Assembly: GCA_037783545.1 (NCBI GenBank)
Contig: JBBELK010000112.1
Coordinates: 124,001-188,000, forward strand
Reading direction: 5' to 3'
Source: Henricia sp. BOLD:AAB3569
Lineage: Eukaryota; Echinodermata; Asteroidea; Spinulosida; Echinasteridae
Length of the DNA: 64,000 nucleotides
This document shows, piece after piece, positions 56,401 through 64,000 of the stretch; positions within the stretch are counted from its first letter, which is position 1; each line of letters opens with the position of its first letter. Position numbers and translations under genes: made by a program. Under the pieces are notes generated by a model. The model saw only the letters and a list, made by a program, of their open reading frames with translations, was not told the DNA's origin and made no database searches.

Positions 56401-59400
56401 GTTCGTGTTGTCGGTTATTCGATAATTCACAAATCACAATAGTGTACACGTTGGTACTTGCCAGTGTAGTGCCGGTATCCGATTACTAGTTTATATACTT
56501 TATACGATCAACAGTGTATTTGAAACTCGACCTGCTTGTCTTTGAGTTTGACACTGTGCGTGCTGAAACATTTCCTGAACTCGCACTTCCTTGTGTTTTA
56601 ACCTGAACAGTTTATGTACACAGCTACAGTGGCATTTCACAATCGTTTTAGGCGTTGGGACGATAAAAAAGGACTTCCGTGTATTTTTAAATGATAACCG
56701 GCTATTTACAGGTTACGACATGACATGTTTCCAACATTTTGTTTTGATTCTACATGATTTTGTTGTTTTTGGTACACTTTGTCCTTTTTCTTTTTTTACA
56801 TGATTCGTGCCATAGCTTATGACGCGACACAGTCGATGATTCCCCAACATTTTCCCGAAAGTAATTACCATAATATATTATAATTGCTGATTTGTCATTG
56901 CTGTAGCAAGGTGAGGTCTCCGATAACTTTTTTTAGGAATACATTACTTTTGTCAGTTTTGTGAAGCCACGCGTCAGATATACGAGCCTTCCTCCATGAT
57001 ACGAGGATCAATGCTTACACAATACACACTTGACACTTTTAGAATGAGGTCACCAGGGGCATGTATTGGCAGAACAAAGAAAGTCATGACACATGAAATG
57101 GCTTTGTTATAAACATAATGCTCTGTTGAATGGGAAGCACACACCCAATAATCGAAAGATACTGAGCTAAACAGATGTAAAGTACACCTTAATTGATATA
57201 GGGGATGTTGGAATAGGAAACTTGACCCACCAAGAAGGTGCATGGAACGAACGAAATTACAACGCCATATACATGTATGCCACCACGGGCTGCACTTGTC
57301 CGGAGGGGTGGGGATGGGGGGGAGGGGTGGGGATGGGGGGTGGGGATGGGGGGAGGGGTGGGGATGGGGGGAGGGGTGGGTGGGGGGGGGGGGGGGGGGT
57401 GGGGGGGGGGGGGGTGAAGATACGATGCTGCCAAATGGCTTTTTTGTGTTTCTTGCTTGCATAAGTCCCAATATATCATATTATTCCAATCAGGATTCCT
57501 AGAATAAGAGCATTACATATCTAATGCTACGTTTACACCATGTCCCCGGCAGTCCCGGCGCCCCGGTTTGGCCAAAACGTGGCGTGCCGTGGAACTTTTA
57601 TTGTCTTTTTATTACTTTGGCTCGACTCGGCCCTAGTTGAGCCGGTGTGTTACGTTCTACCACGGTGCGTTACGTCCCGGTACGGAAAGCGTGGCGCGCC
57701 GTGCCGGTTCCGGGACGCGAGGCGGACGGCGCGCCCCGGAACTGGGACGGCGCGCTACGTTTCAAGCGCCGTTCCACTACGGATGGGTCCACGTCCCAGG
57801 CCGGCCTGCTAAGTTCTGATACGGTGCCTCACGTCCGTCCCGTTCGTGTCACGTTTGTTGTCCCGGCCCAATATGTTCCCAACGGTGTGCGAGGGTCTGC
57901 TGCGGCGCCCTGTCACGTTTCACGCCCAGGTGGTCACCCGGTGGTCTCCCGGTGGGTATAAATAGTGCGCTCCACACCTTTATTTTCACTATGTCCTGGA
58001 GCGCGACGCAGTTAGGCGTAACTGGCCCTTAGCAACAACCGTCACACACCTTGGCGCACCGCAGCTCACCGGGCCGCATTCACACCATGCTGTGGCCACT
58101 ACCGAGACGGGCCCTTGCAGACCGTGGGGTGCCGGGCTTCCAAACGTGGCGGAGCGTGAGGCGATCAGAGGTCCCCGGCACCCCACGGTGCCACACCCCG
58201 GTGAGTCAAGGCACACTGCGGTCCGTCACGCCCTGTGACGGAAGCCCCGTCCCATTGCGGCCCAGGACGATTCTCATTAGTGCCGGGACTGCCGGGGCAA
58301 ACTTTTTGACAGAGCTGCTCACTGGCCGGTGGCAAGGGTGAGCTACGGTCATTCACGTTTCGCCACCCCGGTCCCCTACGCTCCCCGACGTCCATCCCGG
58401 TGCCTCCACGGTGATCCTCTACCGGGGCGCCGGGACTGCCGGGGACATGGTGTAAACGTAGCATAAACAAACAAAAAAAGAAATAAAAAGAGGAAGGTTG
58501 GTAACCTATAGTCTTGAGAAACTTTAGCTACGTAAACCAATGCTTCAGAAAACCTTAAACATGCATTGCATGGTTTTTGTGTCAGGTGAAAGGTAAAAAT
58601 ATATGTGCACACATTTTTAAAACCACCTTCAGTTGTTAATTTCTTACAGAAAGTGTCATCTACGTGTATGTAAGATAGAAATAAACTCAATTTGTGATGT
58701 TTGCTACCATTGCTATATCAACACTCTGAGACTTGTTTTCTTTTCAACTCATGAAGTAAATTTTGAGTCGCTGCAAATGATACAGTTGGCCTTTAAGTTT
58801 TTTTTAGTGTCAAACTGTGCAGAGCTGTGGAAAATTTTACTTTTTGAATTTACTATGTATTAATGGGCTTAGTGTTTTTTTATTAGAAAGCTTTTCTTCC
58901 CGTAATTTTGGAGCGTCCTTTCATTTATTTTAATTGTAAATTAATTGTAGTTTAATAATATAGCACTCACACATTTAGTCAAATTTCAAATCTGTTTTCC
59001 ACGTTTTATGCAATGTTGGTATGGAATTTGTTGAAAACAAATTATATGCACCAAATGCCTATAAATTTGGCGACCTCGTGGGTCTGATGGTTTTTGCTTG
59101 ACATGAATTATGTTCATTTAAACCAAACTCATTCAGAACAGGCATCATATGCAAATTGTTTTGCCAAATTGAAAATAGGGCAGTTGACACGTAAACCAAT
59201 GGTCACAGACTGGGTTCACTATCAAATTTTGTCAACCTCTCTCTTGAAAACAGGTGGTCGTGAAAAGAATAGGCGCTCAATATTTCTGCCAGTTTCAGCA
59301 ACTATTGGAAGCCTATATTAATTGAAGCCAGTATACCTCCTCTATTGCGAGGAAATATTAAACAAACAAAAAAACAGAAATGTGGTCGATGCAAGGACAT

Positions 59401-62400
59401 GTACCGTATACCTCGTTAACGGTGATCCTGTCGAATACATTTGTTTCCTTAGGATCAGCAGTAGTAACACCACTACAGCAAGTAGAAGAACTGCGATGGA
59501 GCTCACCACGCCCCAGAATGCAGCCGTGGGGTAGAACGCGCCGTTTGCCGGCCCGACGTCCTCGTTGCGGTACGGTGACCCCTCCGATACCACCGGAACC
59601 GGCACGCTCGAACTTTTCACAACCAACGAGTCGGCGGTTCGTCCCTCGGCCGTCTGTCGTGCCGTTGACCCGGTATCCGTCGCCGTCGTTTCCTGGTCGG
59701 TGATGACCGTGGGCGTAGACGTTGTTTGGGGCGGTGGCTCTGTGGTTCTGGTGGCGTTAGTGTTTATAGGCGTGGTTGGGGAACGAGTGTCGACGGTGGT
59801 GGATGTGCTAGAATCTGCATGTCAAAATGTATTTAAAAAATACACATTACTGGTTTCCCTACCTGTACCTTTTTGTATAGCTGATTTTTTGATGAATTTC
59901 TGCAACAACTGCGTTTAAAGGCCCACTGTATATCATCTGTAAAGACTCAAAATCATACTTTTATGAACTGAGCCTGCATTATTTAGATCGTAACAAAGCC
60001 CTTTGTCTCATTCTGCTGGGTCTGCGCAGTGGTATGTCGTCTACAACATTTCAGTCATTTTTGGTCGGGTTGGCGTTATGGTTCTTTCCCCGCCTTTCAC
60101 CTCTGGCGTCCCGGGTTCGATTCATGGGCGTGTGCGTGAGTCTGTAGTGCCTATACTCGCATGAATTTTCCCCAAGAGATTTCCCTGGGGGTTTTCCTCG
60201 CACTTCTCAAACCGTATCTCCTTTTTCGTCATCTCATGTTGATAATAAAGTAAGGTCAAAGCTTATACCGTCTATAGGTTGATAACATAACAGTCCTCAG
60301 TTGCCGACGATGCATGCCATAAAACGACAACACAGTCATTCTGTGCATTTATCACATATACCACTATGCCTTAAAGCTCAGCTGGTATGGAGCATCTGCC
60401 CGGTGGGTCAGAGGGCTCGGGTTCGAATCCTGAAAAGGCCCGTAATATATGAATTTTTTCTCATCCCAAGTTCTGTTGTTTCATTTCGACGGTGATTATA
60501 GGCACCATATACCAAATATTGTGTTTGTGTGCATCTATTACAGTAATTTGACACTACAGACAAAACGGTATGCTCAAACTTGTTTGAGTTTGAAGGAAGT
60601 GTTGGCTTTTTAAACCATTATTTTGAAAAGGTCGTGGGGCGCTGTTCGGTGCTGTTCAGTGCCAACTAAAGGGCTGTTAAAGTCATCAGGGTAATTCCAG
60701 AAAGTCCACATGAACAATCACATGAACTAATAACAGTAAGTTCCATAGATTCGAATCCTTATGATATGTAGGGCCTATACTTAACTGCACTGGATGGCTG
60801 AGAATATTCACTCATTAATCATATGAACTCAGTGATGACCTATGGGGCTAACACCGTTGTTACTAGTATACTGAGGTGACATCACATTTCTCATTAGCAT
60901 AAATAGAAAACATGTACAGCTCTCAGCTATTGTTGGGTTTCACTTGGCTTGACAACGGTTGCTATCCGCCATTACTGTGTCCATACTATGGCACGCCAAA
61001 GCAAACATAATTTAACACTGATAATTTAATGTTGACGCATATTTTCGAAAATGTTGCATGACTTTTAAATGTTGATAGACTGTTTAAAACTGGCATATCG
61101 TGCTTTTGTTGGCAAGTTTTTAAACATGTTGAGACTTGTTTTAAGGGTTGATGGCAGAATTATCAGTGTTGAATTATTTCCGCTTTGGCGTGCCATAGTA
61201 TGGACACACTAATGGCGGATATGATAGTTGTTGACGTCACGCGTATATGGCACTCCAAACCAGAAATAATTAAACACTGATAATTTTGTCATCAACCCTG
61301 AAAAACAAGTCTCAACATTTTTTAAAACTTGCCAACAAAAGCACGGTATGCCAGTTTCAAACAGTCTATCAACATTTAAAAGTCATGCCAACCTTTTTTT
61401 CTTTCGCAATATTTGCGAAAATATGCGTCAACATTAAATTATCAGTGTTTAATTATTTTTCGCTTTTTTGGCGTGCCATAGTATGGACACAGTAATGGCG
61501 GATAGCAACCGTTGTCAAGACAAGTGAAACCCAAGAATAGGCTGGTATAGAAAAGATGCAGATGTAGAAAGCAGACATGGCTGCATACCATTTTTTTTAC
61601 CAATTGAGAAATTAAAGCAGAAAGAAACTGAAAGAAACCATAAACTGACTTTCGGTGTATATTATAGTGTTGCGCATTAAAAATCCGATTTCGCATGGCC
61701 ATTTACCCCCAAAAATGCATTATGAACATGTGGAGGCAGATACTTTTGTTTGGTTGTGTTAACCCAGATTATAAACTTCCTTGTTACAAATTTTGCTCCT
61801 GTAAAGATTTTCCCACGCCAAGTAAGCTTTTTATTTGGACAATCATGTGTACTTTTTATGTCAGGAAATTTGATTGTTTTTTCTTCCTTTTTCGTTGTCT
61901 ATCCTGAGGTGAATGAACTGCGTACTGGCAAAAATCCAAATGACAATACTTGCGCCAAATAAAGTGGCAGCTTAAAGATAGCACCTCGGAAATTTATTTT
62001 TTTCTAGAAACATAAACGTTATTCGTTTTCAAATGAGACATCAACGAAAAAAGCTCGCGCCCGAGAATTTGTGTGAGAGGGCTTAAAGTTTTCAAAGTTT
62101 GTAAATGAGGCATCTTTGTGGCATTTATTATAAAAGGCCGAACCCACCAAGCCCGCCACGCCCACGACACGCTTGCGACACAAATACGACACAGATGGTC
62201 CACGACACGCGCCGACAGAGTCTGTGTCGGCGAGTGTCGTGGTCGGTGTCGTGTGTCGCAAGCGTGCCGTGGGCGACAAAAAGCGCGCCAGGAGTACGAC
62301 ACAACTGACGTCATAACGACACACCCGAGGGTCTGTGCGCGTTCTTCCTGTCATCTGCCATCAAAATGGATGTAGAGGTGATAACGCTCGTAGCTGCCTT

Positions 62401-63268
62401 TGTCAGTGGCGTGGGTGTGTCGCAATTCGTGTCGTATATGCTGACCAATATAACAATTTGTGTCGTGGATGCCCACGGCAATTCCGACACGCGGGTGCGT
62501 CGTACGATTTTTTAAGCAGGTTCAAAAGTGTCGGAAACCCCACAACACACACACGACGCACCATCTGTGTCGTGTTTGTCTTAGGTGCGTCGCAATCTTG
62601 AACCCACTGCCGCGACACACCCCTGCTTCCCGACACAACTGGGGTCATTTATGTCGGGAAGCGTGTCGGAAAGCGCGTCGGGCTTGATCTCTAATTGTGT
62701 AAGCCATGATTTCAAGCCATTAGGTGGTAATAGAGTACTAAAGTAAAAACGTCATCATCTTTGTGTTGCCAAGGTTACTCGATCTACACTAAAACCAGTG
62801 AATTGTTTTCCTGTGTTTTAGCAATGGACGTTTCAAATTACCAGCGAATGTTTAGACCCAATTACCCTGGCAACCGACGTCACACTTTAGTAGTCTATAC
62901 TCGAGATATGTAAACGAAAAATAATCACGTGTCCAAGAATCAACAGTGTGTTTGATCTGTTGTTCGCGCCGCCGTTTTGAAGTGCAGTTTAGTCTAGCGA
63001 CGCCGGTGCTTAAATCCACGGCCTTTCTCTTTTTGTTGAATTTTGGTGGTGGGGCGGAGGAGTTGGGTGAGATGGGGGTAGTAAACACTTAGAAACACCC
63101 AGTGTATTCGTACCTGTAATTTCTGCTTGGAAAATCTTTTGGCAAGTGTCGTTTGTACACTCGCAGTTACCGGACCACTGGTTGCAGGAGAAACCGTGTG
63201 CGCAGTTGCACAGATCATTACATCGCGGCCCGAAATAGCCAGTAGGGCACCGATCAACGCATGACGAC
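51729..63268 (-). CDS. EGF-type single-pass receptor gene, 3' part
   Basis: Four exons join in phase (63268-63114, 59814-59412, 56289-56213, 53404-51729) and read into a stop; the 5' end is outside the window. Order: an EGF-like unit with SREC/MEGF-type spacing (CPTGYFGPRCNDLCNC, then CNQWSGNCECTNDTC); a Thr/Ser/Pro mucin-like stalk; a transmembrane helix (FWGVVSSIAVLLLAVVVLLL) with LRK stop-transfer; and a cytoplasmic tail of about 600 residues, rich in Ser/Pro with Tyr motifs NVYETV, DDYDEL, AVYSRL and SIYGRL. The layout matches scavenger or engulfment receptors (SCARF, MEGF10/CED-1 style), but identity is inferred from one EGF unit. The specific orthologue is not recognised. Confidence 0.78.
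53405..54431 (-). other. Receptor gene intron
   Basis: The plus-strand frame 53847-54188 (113 codons) lies in this intron, has no family signature and is probably repeat-derived. It ends with an A-rich run. Confidence 0.4.
54432..54786 (+). repeat. Dispersed repeat family D, copy 2
   Basis: Full-length relative of 47776-48118. Confidence 0.82.
55548..56106 (+). repeat. Dispersed repeat family D, copy 3, split by a MITE
   Basis: 55548-55571 and 55861-56106 together form one copy; the TGCACC MITE inserted between them. Confidence 0.78.
55572..55860. mobile_element. TGCACC MITE, 289-bp version
   Basis: Ends TGCACCAATCAATTGTTCCC and GGAACATTACTTTGATAGG-TGCA; TA on both sides. Inner GGGCACGAAAAACGTG matches the 154-bp copy at 47220-47373. 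Confidence 0.78.
56213..56289 (-). CDS. Receptor gene, juxtamembrane exon
   Basis: 77 bp, phase 2 to 1: SNISRRDNVYETVDEINKID. Acceptor TTTTAACAG, donor CCAG|GTAGGT. Contains a Tyr in an acidic context. Confidence 0.82.
56290..57298 (-). other. Receptor gene intron
   Basis: No recognised element in this stretch. Confidence 0.4.
57299..57414 (+). repeat. G-rich tract (GGGGATGGGG)
   Basis: About 115 bp of GGGGTGGGGATGGGGGG repeats ending in near-pure G. Open frames here are artefacts. Confidence 0.92.
57525..58463. mobile_element. GC-rich 939-bp MITE, Harbinger-like
   Basis: Inverted termini TGCTACGTTTACACCATGTC and GACATGGTGTAAACGTAGCA, extending at least 40 bp. TAA flanks both ends (57522-57524, 58464-58466). 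Strongly GC-rich against AT-rich surroundings, with many ACGTCC/CCCGG words. 3-bp TWA sites are characteristic of PIF/Harbinger. No transposase. Confidence 0.85.
58495..58795 (+). repeat. Dispersed repeat family D, copy 4
   Basis: Diverged relative starting right after the GC-rich MITE; shares CTTCAGAAAACCTTAAA, CATGGTTTTTGTGT, CTACCATTGCTAT and GAAGTAAATTTTGAGT. Confidence 0.72.
58800..59411 (-). other. Receptor gene intron
   Basis: AT-rich, nothing recognised. Confidence 0.4.
59412..59814 (-). CDS. Receptor gene, stalk and transmembrane exon
   Basis: 403 bp, phase 1 to 2, acceptor CATGCAG, donor GAG|GTATAC. Thr/Ser/Pro-rich stalk (about 85 residues, likely O-glycosylated), then PTAAFWGVVSSIAVLLLAVV and an LRKQM stop-transfer. 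Confidence 0.88.
60061..60263 (+). mobile_element. tRNA-derived SINE
   Basis: Head with A-box-like TTGGCGTTATGGTTC and B box GGGTTCGATTC (60114-60124). The body shares TCCCTGGGGGTTTTCCTCG and TTGATAATAAAGTAAGG with 14104-14215. Confidence 0.65.
60371..60446 (+). mobile_element. tRNA-like SINE head
   Basis: AGCTCAGCTGGTATGGAGC and GGGTTCGAATCC are A and B boxes in tRNA spacing. The acceptor stem does not pair, so it is not a functional tRNA. Confidence 0.6.
60938..61535. repeat. 600-bp inverted-repeat element
   Basis: Arms 60938-61215 and 61240-61535 pair. The motif GGCGTGCCATAGTATGGACAC occurs near each end and again at the centre, so the structure looks like two elements or a tail-to-tail dimer. 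Confidence 0.85.
61536..62148 (-). other. Receptor gene intron
   Basis: AT-rich, nothing recognised. Confidence 0.4.
62149..62690. mobile_element. MITE rich in CGACAC/GTGTCG words
   Basis: Imperfect inverted ends CAAGCCCGCCACGC and GCGCGTCGGGCTTG. The interior is dense in ACGACAC and its inverse, on both strands. About 540 bp. Confidence 0.65.
62735..62900 (+). repeat. Dispersed repeat sharing TCTACACTAAAA
   Basis: Best-preserved copy of the family also at 31985 and 43100; includes GTTTAGACCCAATTACCCTG and GACGTCACACTTTAGTAG. Confidence 0.65.
63114..63268 (-). CDS. Receptor gene, EGF-like exon
   Basis: 155 bp, phase 2 to 1; acceptor TTTGTTCAG, donor ACAG|GTACGA. Ten cysteines, with PTGYFGPRCNDLCNC spacing as in SREC/MEGF EGF units. 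More EGF exons are expected beyond the window. Confidence 0.85.
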
Positions 63269-63383
63269 CTGAACAAATAGTAATCAATAAATATCAACAT
63301 TTTTCTGGCAATGAAAACTCAGGCTTGGCCTCAGTCACACAAGATCGTACGATTTCGGGATCGTGCGAATGGTGGCGATTTGC

Positions 63384-63387
63384 ACCA

Positions 63388-63419
<32 letters not shown>

Positions 63420-63423
63420 CCCC
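63384..63423. repeat. Poly-C tract
   Basis: Long C run interrupted by a T or two; assembly length is uncertain. Confidence 0.95.
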
Positions 63424-63477
63424 ACGCGCAGCGACTTCGGACTGACCACCCAACACACTAAGAAATTAGGGTGCAAT

Positions 63478-63640
63478 TGGGGTGCTCATCTTGATACAAT
63501 AGCAGCACCCCTATAGGAGGAAATGTGCACCATTTGAACATATGTGCACCCCTAAAGTGCAGACTCGCAAATCATGTTCACATGGTGCACATTTGCTCCT
63601 TTCGGGGTGCTGCTATTGTATCAAAGATAAGCACCCGTGA
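63478..63640. repeat. Inverted repeat
   Basis: GGGTGCTCATCTTGATACAA and ATAGCAGCACCCC pair with GGGGTGCTGCTAT and TTGTATCAAAGATAAGCACC. Confidence 0.88.
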
Positions 63641-63737
63641 GGGTGCAGATTTGAACCATTATTTCTGAGAGTGAACTTTACGACTTCGGTTTGACAGGAG
63701 TTGCAGTTCCGCTTTCATGAAAATCGCACGCACGCAC

Positions 63738-63888
63738 CCACCCCCCCCCCCCCCAACCCCTCCCCCCCCCCCCCCCCACACCAACCCCCCCCCCCCCCAC
63801 ACCAACCCCCACACCAACCCCCCCCCCCCCCCCCCCCCCACACCCTCCCCCCCCCCCCCCCCCCCGCCCCTCCCCCCACACCCCCGAC
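63738..63888. repeat. C-rich low-complexity tract
   Basis: Runs of C broken by ACACCAA; frames on both strands are open by composition only. Confidence 0.95.
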
Positions 63889-64000
63889 CAAACCAGCCTA
63901 CGCCCCTGCAATCGTAGCGACCTGCGACCGCTCACACGACAGAGGACACCACCAATCGTCAGGTGGCACAAACCAGTTGCACGACCAGTCGTGCGACTGC

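Noticed and set aside
57189-57502. Gly- or Pro-rich proteins over the G tract
   Set aside because: Low-complexity G runs give open frames on both strands; no coding signal.
60371-60446. Functional tRNA gene
   Set aside because: A and B boxes are present but the acceptor stem does not pair; it is a SINE-type head.
63678-63971. Gly-rich protein on the minus strand
   Set aside because: Same artefact, over a poly-C tract whose length is also unreliable in assembly.

Overview
This is intron-containing nuclear DNA of an animal, not bacterial or viral sequence. It carries two multi-exon genes with standard splice sites, tRNA-headed SINEs, LINEs, an LTR retrotransposon and many short inverted-repeat elements. 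The best-supported gene is an orthologue of synphilin-1 (SNCAIP). With the types of repeats seen (LINE, tyrosine-recombinase and gag-pro elements, hairpin MITEs), this suggests a marine invertebrate deuterostome such as an echinoderm, hemichordate or amphioxus. The species cannot be fixed from sequence alone. Long open frames inside simple repeats (for example 1.9-2.4 kb, 57.3 kb, 63.7 kb) are artefacts of the repeats.

Layout. 1-5.7 kb: no gene; a 17-bp minisatellite whose units look like tRNA B boxes, a 660-bp hairpin, a TTAA-flanked MITE and a second MITE. 5.7-15.7 kb: a nest of retroelements, namely two minus-strand LINE copies carrying the same minisatellite-bearing insertion, a truncated integrase-like gene, a fragment of a gag-pro/zinc-finger element, a SINE, a plus-strand LINE split by a third LINE copy, and a tyrosine-recombinase/SGNH element. 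15.687-20.619 kb: a complete, very young LTR element (300-bp LTRs with one difference seen, 4-bp TSD, PBS and PPT). It encodes gag-protease and a zinc-finger ORF but no reverse transcriptase or integrase. 20.6-25.3 kb: non-coding, with nested hairpin, foldback and MITE elements.

25.757-40.787 kb (+): SNCAIP, 13 coding exons that splice in consistent phase to about 1,280 residues. A 594-bp MITE sits inside coding exon 2 and brings an in-frame stop. Introns carry further MITEs, SINEs and dispersed repeats. 40.8-51.7 kb: intergenic, hairpin-rich; includes a second copy of the TTAA MITE and three hairpins in tandem.

51.729-63.268 kb (-): the 3' part of a single-pass membrane protein gene. An EGF-like exon, a Thr/Ser/Pro stalk plus transmembrane exon, a short exon and a large Ser/Pro/Tyr-rich cytoplasmic exon are visible; the 5' end lies beyond the window. 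It resembles SREC/MEGF-type receptors. Its introns hold a GC-rich TAA-flanked MITE, copies of a 300-bp dispersed repeat, a 600-bp hairpin element and long G/C tracts. No functional tRNA, rRNA or CRISPR feature was seen.
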